Of a stretch of DNA of 64,000 nt, positions 8,492-16,224 are shown piece by piece. The position numbers and the translations under genes were made by a program. Each line of letters begins with the position of its first letter. Positions within the stretch are counted from its first letter, which is position 1. Below the pieces are notes generated by a model that saw nothing but the letters and a program-made list of their open reading frames with translations, had not been told where the DNA came from and ran no database searches. Source of the stretch: Micromonospora radicis (GTDB taxonomy: Bacteria > Actinomycetota > Actinomycetes > Mycobacteriales > Micromonosporaceae); contig NZ_QXEC01000001.1 in the NCBI RefSeq assembly GCF_003583405.1, positions 310,001 to 374,000 of the forward strand, given 5' to 3'.

Positions 8492-8552
8492 GTTGATCAT
8501 GAGGTTGGCGGCACTGGTTGATCTCCAGCGTGCCGCCAACCTCATGATCAAC
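8492..8552. repeat. Perfect 23-bp inverted repeat with 15-nt loop
   Basis: The arms at 8492-8514 and 8530-8552 are exactly complementary over 23 bp; each begins GTTGATCATGAGGTTG when read outward to inward. The loop repeats GGTTGATC. It lies between the PAC2 stop and the GntR start on the minus strand and could terminate PAC2. A run of GGGCGC units (8558-8582) follows. Confidence 0.85.
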
Positions 8553-8553
8553 C

Positions 8554-8584
<31 letters not shown>

Positions 8585-8602
8585 GGTGGGGGTGGGGGTG
8601 GG

Positions 8603-9472
8603 TTACCAGGAGCCGGCGGTGGGGCCGGCGGAGCCGCCGCGACGGCGCAGGTACTTCTCGAACTCCTGGGCGATCTCGTCGCCGGTCAGCGGGGTGATGC
8701 CGGCGTCGCCGACACGCTCCTCCAGTTCACGGACGTACTCGCCGAGTTCGGCGTCCTGCTCGGCGGCGTTGCGTACCCGCTGCTCCCACTCGGCGGCCTC
8801 CTCGGCCAGGTCGGCCATCGGTACCGGCAGGTCGAGGACCTCCTCGACCCGGTGCAGCAGGGCCTGGGTCGCCTTCGGGCAGGGCGGGTTGTTGGCGTAG
8901 TGCGGTACGTGCACCCAGAACGAGACCGCGTCGACCTCGGCGCGGGTACAGGCGTCGTGCAGTACGCCGACGATGCCGGTCGGCCCGTCGTAGCGGGTGG
9001 GGGTGAGCTGGTACCGCTTGGCGGCGTCGGCGTCGGAGGCGCTGCCGCTGATCGGCAGCGGCCGGGTGTACGGCACGTCGGCTAGCAGCGCGCCGAGCAG
9101 CACCACCCGCTCGACCTCGAGGCTGTGGCAGATCTCCAGTACCTGCTCACAGAAGGTGCGCCAGCGCATGCTCGGCTCGATGCCCCGGATCAGCACCACG
9201 TCCCGATCGGTGCCGGACGGGCTGGCCACGGTGAATCGCGTGGTCGGCCACTCCACCCGCCGGGTGGCGCCGTCGGCCATCGTGATGGTGGGCCGGCTGA
9301 CCTGGAAGTCGTAGAAGTCCTCCGGGTCCAGCTCGGTGATCGGCCGGGCCTCCCACACCTGTTCCAGATGTTCCACGGCGGCGGTCGAGGCGTCGGCGGC
9401 GTCGTTCCAGCCCTCGAAGGCGGCGATCGCCACCGGAGACCGCAGCACCGGCAGTCCGTCGAACTCGGTCAC
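8603..9472 (-). CDS. PAC2 family protein
   Basis: 289 residues. The family landmarks are present: VAIAAFEGWNDAADASTAAV at the N-terminus, FYDFQVSRPTITM, VVLIRGIEPSMRWRTFCEQV, GALLADVPYTRP, and SFWVHVPHYANNPPCPKATQ. PAC2 proteins are homologous to eukaryotic proteasome-assembly chaperone 2. The actinobacterial member has no proven function, and a proteasome-assembly role should not be assumed. The C-terminal 60 residues are charged and predicted coiled coil. It starts with GTG at 9472, is divergent from metH and keeps the mshC/PAC2/metH neighbourhood seen in other actinobacteria. Confidence 0.93.
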   Translation of the reverse strand: MTEFDGLPVLRSPVAIAAFEGWNDAADASTAAVEHLEQVWEARPITELDPEDFYDFQVSRPTITMADGATRRVEWPTTRFTVASPSGTDRDVVLIRGIEPSMRWRTFCEQVLEICHSLEVERVVLLGALLADVPYTRPLPISGSASDADAAKRYQLTPTRYDGPTGIVGVLHDACTRAEVDAVSFWVHVPHYANNPPCPKATQALLHRVEEVLDLPVPMADLAEEAAEWEQRVRNAAEQDAELGEYVRELEERVGDAGITPLTGDEIAQEFEKYLRRRGGSAGPTAGSW

Positions 9473-9754
9473 GCCGTCACCTCACCGCGCGGGTCGTCGG
9501 CGACCCCGGTGGTCCGCCCGCCGTGCATGGTGGTGTCGCTGTAGTCCCTCACATCCGTCAGCCTACGTGCCGCGCCGGGACGCGGCCCGTCGGCCGCGCC
9601 GGATCGGGGGAGCAGTCCAGCCGGGTCCGGGGCCGCCGAGCCCACCCTGATCGGGCGACAGGCCCGGCATCTGTGGCGGAAGCGGACAACGTGATCCGGG
9701 TGACACAATGTGGGAACCGGTGGCGCGTGGGGATGTCGGTACCCGCTGCCGCAC

Positions 9755-9760
9755 TACCCT
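9755..9760 (+). promoter_or_regulatory. -10 hexamer of metH (leaderless)
   Basis: TACCCT, 6 nt before the GTG at 9767. No cobalamin riboswitch was recognised in the 294-bp metH/PAC2 intergenic region. Confidence 0.4.
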
Positions 9761-9766
9761 GAGGGT

Positions 9767-12700
9767 GTGCGGACTACGTTGCTCGATGCGCTGGCAGAAC
9801 GGATCCTCATCGCCGACGGGGCGATGGGGACGATGCTCCAGGCCGCCGACCTGACCCTGGACGACTTCGACGGGCTCGAAGGCTGCAACGAGATCCTCAA
9901 CGTCACCCGCCCCGAGGTGGTACGCGCGGTGCACGAGGAGTACCTGGCGGCCGGTGCGGACTGCGTCGAGACCAACACGTTCGGTGCCAACCTCGCCAAC
10001 CTCGCCGAGTACGACATCCAGCACCGCATCCGGGAACTGTCCGCGGCCGGCGCCCGGATAGCCCGTGCGGCGGCCGACGCGTACAGCACGCCCGAGCGGC
10101 CCCGGTTCGTACTCGGCTCGATCGGGCCCGGCACCAAACTGCCCACCCTCGGTCACGCCGCCTACGCGACCCTGCGCGACGCGTACCAGGAGAACGCGGC
10201 CGGCCTGATCGAGGGCGGCGCGGACGCGCTGATCGTGGAGACCTGCCAGGACCTGCTCCAGGTCAAGGCCGCCGTGATCGGCTCGCAGCGGGCGATGGCG
10301 GAGCTGGGCCGGCGGGTGCCGCTGATCTGCCACGTCACCGTGGAGACCACCGGCACCATGCTGCTCGGCAGTGAGATCGGTGCCGCGCTGACCGCGATCG
10401 AGCCGCTCGGCATCGATCTGATCGGGCTGAACTGCGCCACCGGCCCGGCCGAGATGAGCGAGCACCTGCGCTACCTGTCCCAGCACGCCCGGGTGCCGCT
10501 GTCGGTGATGCCGAACGCCGGCCTGCCGCAGCTCACCGCCGACGGCGCGGTCTACCCGTTGACCCCGGTCGAGCTGGCCGACGCCCTGGAACGGTTCGTG
10601 ACCGAGTACGGCGTCTCCCTGATCGGTGGCTGTTGCGGTACCACCCCCGAGCACGTCCGGCTGCTCGCCGAGCGGCTGCACGGCGCCCGGCCCGGTCCGC
10701 GTCAACCGCGTGCCGACCCGGGCGTCTCCTCGATCTACCACCACGTCCCGTTCGCCCAGGACGCCAGCGTGCTGATGGTGGGGGAGCGGACCAACGCCAA
10801 CGGCTCCAAGGCGTTCCGCGAGGCGATGCTCGCCGCCGACTGGCAGTCCTGCGTGGAGATCGCCCGCAGCCAGGCCCGCGACGGCTCGCACCTGCTGGAC
10901 CTCTGCGTCGACTACGTGGGCCGCGACGGCACCACCGACATGCGCGAGCTGGCCGGGCGGTTCGCCACCGCGTCCACCCTGCCGATCATGCTGGACTCGA
11001 CGGAGCCGGCGGTGATCGAGGCCGGGCTGGAGATGCTCGGCGGCCGGTGCGTGGTCAACTCGGTGAACTTCGAGGACGGCGACGGCCCGGAGTCCCGGTA
11101 CGCCAAGGTGATGCCGGTGGTGGCCGAGCACGGCGCCGCCGTGGTCGCGCTGCTCATCGACGAGGAGGGCCAGGCGCGGACGAAGGAGTGGAAGGTACGC
11201 GTCGCCGAGCGGCTGATCGAGGACCTCACCGGCCGGTGGGGGCTGCGCCGCGCGGACATCCTGATCGACGCGCTGACCTTCCCGATCGCCACCGGCCAGG
11301 AGGAGACCCGCCGCGACGGCATCGAGACGATCGAGGCGATCCGGGAGATCGCCCGCCGCTGGCCCGGCGTGAACTTCACCCTGGGAATCTCGAACGTCTC
11401 GTTCGGGCTCAACCCAGCGGCCCGGCAGGTACTCAACTCGGTCTTCCTGCACGAGTGCGTGCAGGCCGGGCTGACCTCGGCGATCGTGCACGCCAGCAAG
11501 ATCCTGCCGATGTCGAAGATCCCCGATCAGCAGCGCGAGATCGCCCTCGACCTGGTCTACGACCGCCGCCGCGAGGGCTACGACCCGGTGCAGCGGTTCA
11601 TCGAGGTCTTCGAGGGCGTCGACGCCGCCTCGGCGCGGGCCACCCGGGCCGAGGAGTTGGCCGCGTTGCCGCTCAACGAGCGGCTCAAGCGGCGGATCAT
11701 CGACGGCGAGCGCAACGGCCTGGAGGCCGACCTGGACGCGGCGATGGCCGCCGGCACCGCCCCGCTGCTCATCATCAACGACATTCTGCTCGACGGCATG
11801 AAGGTGGTCGGTGAGCTGTTCGGCTCCGGCCAGATGCAGCTGCCGTTCGTGTTGCAGTCCGCCGAGGTGATGAAGACCGCGGTGGCGTACCTCGAACCGC
11901 ACATGGAGAAGGCCGACGACGGCGGCAAGGGCCGCATCGTGCTCGCCACCGTCAAGGGCGACGTGCACGACATCGGCAAGAACCTGGTGGACATCATCTT
12001 GTCCAACAACGGCTACGAGGTGGTGAACATCGGCATCAAGCAGCCGATCTCCGCCATCCTGGACGCCGCCGAGGAACACCGGGCCGACGCCATCGGCATG
12101 TCCGGCCTGCTGGTCAAGAGCACGGTCATCATGAAGGAGAACCTGGCCGAGATGACCTCGCGCGGGGTCGCGGAGCGCTGGCCGGTCCTGCTCGGCGGCG
12201 CGGCACTGACCCGGGCGTACGTCGAGGACGACCTGCGGTCGATGTTCCCCGGCCAGGTGCACTACGCCCGCGACGCCTTCGAGGGACTGTCCCTGATGGA
12301 CCGGGTGATGACCGCCAAGCGCGGCGGCGCCCCGGTCGTCGACCCCGAGCGGGAGGCGGCCCTCGCGGCCCGCCGGGCCCGCCGGGAACGGCAGCGCGCG
12401 GTGGTCGCCGAGTCGCTGCCCGAGCTGAGCGACGCCTCGGTCCGCTCCGACGTGGCGCTCGACGTACCGGTGCCGGCCGCGCCGTTCTACGGCACCCGCG
12501 TGATCAAGGGGGTGCCGCTGGCCGACTACGCGGCGCTGCTGGACGAGCGGGCCACCTTCATGGGCCAGTGGGGCCTGCGCGGTGCGCGCGGCGGCAAGGG
12601 CCCGTCGTACGAGGAACTCGTGGAGACCGAGGGCCGGCCCCGGCTGCGCTACTGGCTCGACCGCCTGATCGCCGACCAGGTGCTGGAAGCCGCAGTGGTG

Positions 12701-13282
12701 TACGGGTACTTCCCGGCCTACTCCGAGGGCAACGACCTGGTGGTGCTGGACGAGAACGGGCACGCCGAGCGGGCCCGGTTCACCTTCCCCCGGCAGCGTC
12801 AGGAACGCCGGCTCTGCCTGGCCGACTTCTTCCGCCCCCGCGGCGACGACCTGGACGTGGTCGCGTTGCAGCTGGTCACCGTGGGGCAGCCGGTCAGCGA
12901 GTACGCGGCCAAACTGTTCGCCCGCAACGAGTACCGCGACTACCTGGAGGTGCACGGGCTCTCCGTGCAGCTCACCGAGGCACTCGCCGAGTACTGGCAC
13001 AAGCGGGTCCGGGCCGAGCTGACCCTGCCCGGCGGCCGTACCGTCGCCGACGACGACCCGACCGACCTGGCCGGCCTGCTGCGCACCGACTACCGCGGCT
13101 GCCGGTACGCGTTCGGCTACCCGGCCTGCCCCGACCTGGAGGACCGGGCGAAGATCGTGGAGCTGCTCGGCGCCGACCGGATCGGCGTGCAGCTGTCGGA
13201 GGAGTTCCAGCTCATGCCGGAGCAGGCCACCGACGCCATCGTCGTGCACCACCCGGAGGCCAGCTACTTCAACGCCAAGTGA
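9767..13282 (+). CDS. metH: Cobalamin-dependent methionine synthase
   Basis: 1171 residues; transfers a methyl group from 5-methyltetrahydrofolate through B12 to homocysteine. The homocysteine domain (about 1-320) has zinc ligands Cys223 (GLNCATGP) and Cys289/290 (GGCCGTTPEH). The folate domain follows (VGERTNANGSKAFREAM, ISNVSFGLN). The B12 domain has GDVHDIGKN with the cobalt-ligating His near residue 734. The C-terminal reactivation domain has RYAFGYPACPDLEDR. All four modules are intact. The GTG at 9767 gives the normal opening LLDALAERILIADGAMGTML; the ATG at 9710 would add 19 atypical residues. Confidence 0.97.
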   Translation: MRTTLLDALAERILIADGAMGTMLQAADLTLDDFDGLEGCNEILNVTRPEVVRAVHEEYLAAGADCVETNTFGANLANLAEYDIQHRIRELSAAGARIARAAADAYSTPERPRFVLGSIGPGTKLPTLGHAAYATLRDAYQENAAGLIEGGADALIVETCQDLLQVKAAVIGSQRAMAELGRRVPLICHVTVETTGTMLLGSEIGAALTAIEPLGIDLIGLNCATGPAEMSEHLRYLSQHARVPLSVMPNAGLPQLTADGAVYPLTPVELADALERFVTEYGVSLIGGCCGTTPEHVRLLAERLHGARPGPRQPRADPGVSSIYHHVPFAQDASVLMVGERTNANGSKAFREAMLAADWQSCVEIARSQARDGSHLLDLCVDYVGRDGTTDMRELAGRFATASTLPIMLDSTEPAVIEAGLEMLGGRCVVNSVNFEDGDGPESRYAKVMPVVAEHGAAVVALLIDEEGQARTKEWKVRVAERLIEDLTGRWGLRRADILIDALTFPIATGQEETRRDGIETIEAIREIARRWPGVNFTLGISNVSFGLNPAARQVLNSVFLHECVQAGLTSAIVHASKILPMSKIPDQQREIALDLVYDRRREGYDPVQRFIEVFEGVDAASARATRAEELAALPLNERLKRRIIDGERNGLEADLDAAMAAGTAPLLIINDILLDGMKVVGELFGSGQMQLPFVLQSAEVMKTAVAYLEPHMEKADDGGKGRIVLATVKGDVHDIGKNLVDIILSNNGYEVVNIGIKQPISAILDAAEEHRADAIGMSGLLVKSTVIMKENLAEMTSRGVAERWPVLLGGAALTRAYVEDDLRSMFPGQVHYARDAFEGLSLMDRVMTAKRGGAPVVDPEREAALAARRARRERQRAVVAESLPELSDASVRSDVALDVPVPAAPFYGTRVIKGVPLADYAALLDERATFMGQWGLRGARGGKGPSYEELVETEGRPRLRYWLDRLIADQVLEAAVVYGYFPAYSEGNDLVVLDENGHAERARFTFPRQRQERRLCLADFFRPRGDDLDVVALQLVTVGQPVSEYAAKLFARNEYRDYLEVHGLSVQLTEALAEYWHKRVRAELTLPGGRTVADDDPTDLAGLLRTDYRGCRYAFGYPACPDLEDRAKIVELLGADRIGVQLSEEFQLMPEQATDAIVVHHPEASYFNAK

Positions 13283-13292
13283 CGCCGTCACC

Positions 13293-13336
13293 CGGCCTGA
13301 GCTGCACGAACACTGTTCCGGTGGGCGCTCAGGCCG
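13293..13336 (+). terminator. Candidate metH terminator
   Basis: CGGCCTGAGC (13293-13302) pairs exactly with GCTCAGGCCG (13327-13336) across a 24-nt loop, 10 nt after the metH stop. The rest of the 348-bp gap to 13630 holds no gene; a weaker GC hairpin with one bulge lies near 13497-13524. Confidence 0.55.
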
Positions 13337-13630
13337 TGGTGAGGCCGCCGGGTGGGCTGACCGGTCGGGGCACTCGTGCGTACGGTCGGGCTAGTGCCGC
13401 CGGGGCCGACCGACGTGATCGACTCCGTTCCGCCGCAAGGGTGGCATCCCGCGTCTGGGGTGTGCTCTGTTACGGCGCAACGGCGGCACCCGCACCGGGC
13501 CCGGCACCCCGCCGGGGCCCGGGCATTGGGTGACCGGCGTCTGGGCTTGACCCGGTCTGCGAACCTGGACGTCCAGGTACGCGCACCCGGACGCTCGGGG
13601 ACGTCGCCTGCGGATCAGCCGGGAGGACGG

Positions 13631-14062
13631 ATGCGAGTCAAGCCCGCTCAGACCCTGCTCTTCGGATTCGGCTTCGGTGCCATAGGTGGCATCCTCCTCG
13701 GCGAGGTGGCCATCTGGCCTGCCCTGGTGGTGATCCTGGCCGGGGGCACCATGACCGTGTTCGGTTCGTCGGCACCCACCCTCAGCGCGGAAGCCCACCT
13801 CGACGGGGCTGACCGCGCGCCGGTGCCGCGGCGCATCCGCGGGTTCCAGTTGGCCGACGACGGGCCGACGCTGGCCGGCTTGGGTACCCGCGTCGAGCAG
13901 ATCCTCCAGATGGCCGAAGAACAGGCCGCCGACCATCGCAACGAGGCGAAGCGGGAGTCGGAGGGCATTCTGGCGGCGGCCCGGGCCGAGGCCGACGCAA
14001 TCCTGGCGCAGGCCCGCGCGCAGGCCGACCGGACCACCGGTCCGGCCGGCCTGCCGCTCTGA
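13631..14062 (+). CDS. Small membrane protein with two hydrophobic segments and a C-terminal coiled coil
   Basis: 143 residues, not assigned to a known family. Two hydrophobic segments near the N-terminus (about residues 8-28 and 31-45; LLFGFGFGAIGGILLGE and WPALVVILAGGTMTVF) form a hairpin in the membrane. A linker and a Glu/Ala/Arg-rich helix (about 80-135; QAADHRNEAKRESEGILAAA) follow, with the alanine-glutamate heptads seen in DivIVA-like and ATP-synthase-b-like proteins. GGAGG lies 5-9 nt before the ATG. It is monocistronic between metH and a convergent gene. A structural role at the membrane is only a guess. Confidence 0.72.
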   Translation: MRVKPAQTLLFGFGFGAIGGILLGEVAIWPALVVILAGGTMTVFGSSAPTLSAEAHLDGADRAPVPRRIRGFQLADDGPTLAGLGTRVEQILQMAEEQAADHRNEAKRESEGILAAARAEADAILAQARAQADRTTGPAGLPL

Positions 14063-14094
14063 CCCGAGAGTTCGACGCCCCGATACCGGCTCGT

Positions 14095-14132
14095 CGGTCC
14101 GACGCCGGCCCCGTCTCGGTCCGACGCCGGCC
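14095..14132. repeat. 16-bp direct repeat between convergent genes
   Basis: CGGTCCGACGCCGGCC occurs at 14095-14110 and again at 14117-14132. Confidence 0.6.
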
Positions 14133-14173
14133 CGCCGGGTCAACTGCCGAGCCGTCCGACCACGGCCGACCCC

Positions 14174-14839
14174 TCAGGAACGGGGGGAGGCCGCCCAGGA
14201 CTGCGGCGCCTCGGCGGGAGACGGGAAGGCGTTCCGCGGTTGTAGGCCCGCCCACCACATGCCGATCGCCAACGCCGCCGTCGCCTCCAGATACGCCGCC
14301 CGGACCAGCCCGCCGCATGGTGCCGGCGTGCAACCGATCGAGTCGATCAGGGTCCGCGTCGCGGCGACCGCGGTGGGATGGTCGGCACAGAACGGCACGG
14401 CCAGCGGCACGTTCTCGAACGTGGGTGGACGCAGCGTCCAGCTGCTGACGTGACACAGGTTGAACGCCTTGACCACGTACGCCCCGGGCGCGGCGGTCGC
14501 CAGTCGCCAGGCGATCGAACCGGTCTCCCCGACGTCGAGCAGCAACCCGTCGTCCGTCGGTACCAGTGGGTTGGTGCAGTCGACGACCGTACGTCCGGCG
14601 AGATCGTCGGCCAGTTCGGTGACCAACCGTGGGGCCGCCGCTGCCGGCACCGCCAGCAGGACGGCGTCGCCGTGGCGCGCCGCGTCGGCCAGGCTGCCGG
14701 CTCCGGCGGCGGCGAGTTCGGCGGTCCGGCGCGCCCGTAGCGGACTTCGGCCACCGACCAGCACGTCGTGCCCGGCGGCAACCCAGGCACCGCCGAGCGC
14801 CGCCGCCATCCCACCCGTACCGAGTATCCCGATCTTCAT
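14174..14839 (-). CDS. NADP-binding oxidoreductase of the F420:NADP reductase-like family
   Basis: 221 residues. The N-terminal KIGILGTGGMAAALGGAW is a Rossmann dinucleotide fold, and DVLVGGRSP fits NADP binding through Ser/Arg after strand 2. VVDCTNPLVPTDDG and VVKAFNLCHVSSW are typical of the F420-dependent NADP oxidoreductase-like group. The hydride partner is not determined. The gene is divergent from an HxlR-type regulator 108 bp away, a common arrangement in which the regulator controls the reductase. GGGAG lies 7 nt before the ATG. Confidence 0.85.
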   Translation of the reverse strand: MKIGILGTGGMAAALGGAWVAAGHDVLVGGRSPLRARRTAELAAAGAGSLADAARHGDAVLLAVPAAAAPRLVTELADDLAGRTVVDCTNPLVPTDDGLLLDVGETGSIAWRLATAAPGAYVVKAFNLCHVSSWTLRPPTFENVPLAVPFCADHPTAVAATRTLIDSIGCTPAPCGGLVRAAYLEATAALAIGMWWAGLQPRNAFPSPAEAPQSWAASPRS

Positions 14840-14935
14840 CCGTACGCTCCCAACACCCGATCGGCGGGCCGGGCGACCCACCACCGTGGACGCTAGGCAG
14901 GCCGATGGAGACCAAACGGTGCCCGACGCCTGGGG

Positions 14936-14941
14936 CAGGAT
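14936..14941 (+). promoter_or_regulatory. Weak -10 hexamer of the HxlR gene
   Basis: CAGGAT, 6 nt before the ATG at 14948. It deviates from TAnnnT at the first base but keeps the A2 and T6 positions. Confidence 0.3.
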
Positions 14942-14947
14942 GGTGGC

Positions 14948-15349
14948 ATGGGCGCGTCCATGGAACTGGCCGACGGCTTCACCTCCGACTGCCGGGCTCG
15001 CCTGGCGTTCGAGATTCTCGCCAACCGGTGGGACAGCGTGGTGGTCTACACCCTGGCCGCCCACGGGCCGACCCGCCCGGCGCAACTGCGGACCAGGATC
15101 GGCGGGATCAGCGCCAAGGTGCTCAATGAGGCGCTGCGCCGGCTGGAGTACAACGGACTGGTGGAACGCCGGCCGTACCGGCAGGCACCGCCCCGTGTCG
15201 ACTACGCGCTCACCGAAGCGGGTGCCGCACTGCTGGAGCCGATGCGGCTGATGGGCGCCTGGGCCAACCGCTACGCCGACGCGGTCCTCGATGCCCAGCA
15301 ACGCTTCGAGGAGCGGTGTCACGACCGCGCGCGCCTGCGGCCACGGTGA
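14948..15349 (+). CDS. HxlR family transcriptional regulator
   Basis: 133 residues with the MarR-like winged helix of the HxlR family: CRARLAFEILANRWDSVVVY (with the conserved N-terminal Cys), then FAMILY-typical ISAKVLNEALRRLEYNGLVE and the wing RVDYALTEAGAALLEPM. HxlR proteins often sense aldehydes, quinones or oxidants through that Cys; here Cys16 is the candidate. The adjacent divergent NADP-binding reductase is the likely target. The C-terminus is Arg-rich and ends at the edge of a tandem-repeat tract. Confidence 0.88.
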   Translation: MGASMELADGFTSDCRARLAFEILANRWDSVVVYTLAAHGPTRPAQLRTRIGGISAKVLNEALRRLEYNGLVERRPYRQAPPRVDYALTEAGAALLEPMRLMGAWANRYADAVLDAQQRFEERCHDRARLRPR

Positions 15350-15441
15350 GCGCCCCTGGCGATTCGGGGGGCGGGTTCGTGGCGGACCCGGGGCGGTCCA
15401 CGCCCGGCGTGTCGACCGCCCGGGTCGCCGCGAACCAGGCC

Positions 15442-15545
15442 GGCTCGGTCCCGGACGTCGCCCGGGTCGGTTCGGTCCCGGACGTCGCCCGGGTCGGTTC
15501 GGTCCCGGACGTCGCCCGGGTCGGCTCAGTTCCGGAGGCCGGTCG
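15442..15545. repeat. 27-bp tandem repeat, three copies plus degenerate ends
   Basis: Units at 15442-15468, 15469-15495 and 15496-15522 differ by a single C/T in the first three bases; a degraded fourth copy continues to 15545. It separates the 3' ends of the convergent HxlR and membrane-protein genes. Confidence 0.85.
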
Positions 15546-15547
15546 GC

Positions 15548-15985
15548 TCAGTTCCAAAGGCCGCCCGGGCGGCGTAGCCAGGGTGCCACTGCGGGGGTGG
15601 CCAGGAGCAACGCTACGGCGAGGGCCGTGATCACCGCCTGCCCGACCCGACCGGGGGTCACTCCCGCGGTGCCATCCAGGACGTAGTTGGCGTAGCCGTT
15701 GGCCGCCGCGTCGGTGACCAGGATGGCGCAGCCCAGGAATAGCCCTTCGAGTCGGCGCAGTGCCAGCAGCAGCGCCGCGAGCGGATCCAGCACGGTCAGC
15801 GAGGTGAAGTACAGCAGCAGCCAACCGGGCGTCGAGGAAGCGTCCGGTCCGCCCGGCCGGAGTCCGACCAGGTCGCCCAGGTGGACGATTCCGCCGTACG
15901 CGAGGACGCCCGCCGCGGCGACGACCACGACGCGGATCCGGCGGGGCACGCCGGCCCACCGCGGCGTACCTGCTGCCGTCTCCAT
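15548..15985 (-). CDS. Uncharacterised membrane protein with four hydrophobic segments
   Basis: 145 residues of unknown family. The four predicted membrane segments are around VVVVAAAGVLAYGGIVHL, WLLLYFTSLTVLDPLAALLL, LEGLFLGCAILVTDAAANGY and VITALAVALLLATPAVAPWL. Residues DAAANGYANYVLDG between segments 3 and 4 are the least generic part. The protein ends WLRRPGGLWN, 2 nt from the tandem-repeat tract. A plausible ATG at 15985 follows a TACCAT hexamer about 40 nt upstream. No functional call is possible. Confidence 0.72.
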   Translation of the reverse strand: METAAGTPRWAGVPRRIRVVVVAAAGVLAYGGIVHLGDLVGLRPGGPDASSTPGWLLLYFTSLTVLDPLAALLLALRRLEGLFLGCAILVTDAAANGYANYVLDGTAGVTPGRVGQAVITALAVALLLATPAVAPWLRRPGGLWN

Positions 15986-16043
15986 GGCCCCCGTCCCGCC
16001 CGGACGGCCGCCGCCCGGACGGGATCGATGGTAGGCGCGCCCC

Positions 16044-16083
16044 GTCGCCCCGTCGCCCCGTCGCCCCGTCGCCCCGTCGCCCC
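16044..16083. repeat. 8-bp tandem repeat GTCGCCCC, five copies
   Basis: Five uninterrupted copies upstream of the minus-strand membrane-protein gene and about 140 bp before the antiporter gene. Slippage here could change promoter spacing. Confidence 0.85.
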
Positions 16084-16211
16084 GCGCCCGCGCCCCGCCC
16101 GTCGTCTGGCGGAAGTCGCGCGCCGGACGTCCGGCGGACGCCCGGCGGTGGAAGTCGGCGCGCAGACGGGGGACTCTCGGAGGCTTCGCCGCTCATGATC
16201 ATGATGGCTGG

Positions 16212-16217
16212 CAGGAT
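16212..16217 (+). promoter_or_regulatory. Weak -10 hexamer of the Ca2+/H+ antiporter
   Basis: CAGGAT, 7 nt before the ATG at 16225, the same variant hexamer as before the HxlR gene. It overlaps a GATCATG-rich stretch. Confidence 0.3.
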
Positions 16218-16224
16218 GTAGATC

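Noticed and set aside
9469..9526. A 19-codon minus-strand frame (MHGGRTTGVADD...) just before PAC2
   Set aside because: No ribosome binding site, no recognisable conservation; too short to support as a leader peptide.
9473..9766. Possible cobalamin or S-adenosylmethionine riboswitch before metH
   Set aside because: I looked for the B12-box and SAM-aptamer core sequences on the plus strand and found neither; the TACCCT hexamer 6 nt before the start leaves no leader.
9563..13291. A 1242-codon minus-strand open frame opposite metH
   Set aside because: It is the usual antisense shadow of GC-rich coding sequence: composition is His/Gly/Arg/Gln-rich, no domain is recognised, and metH is complete on the other strand.
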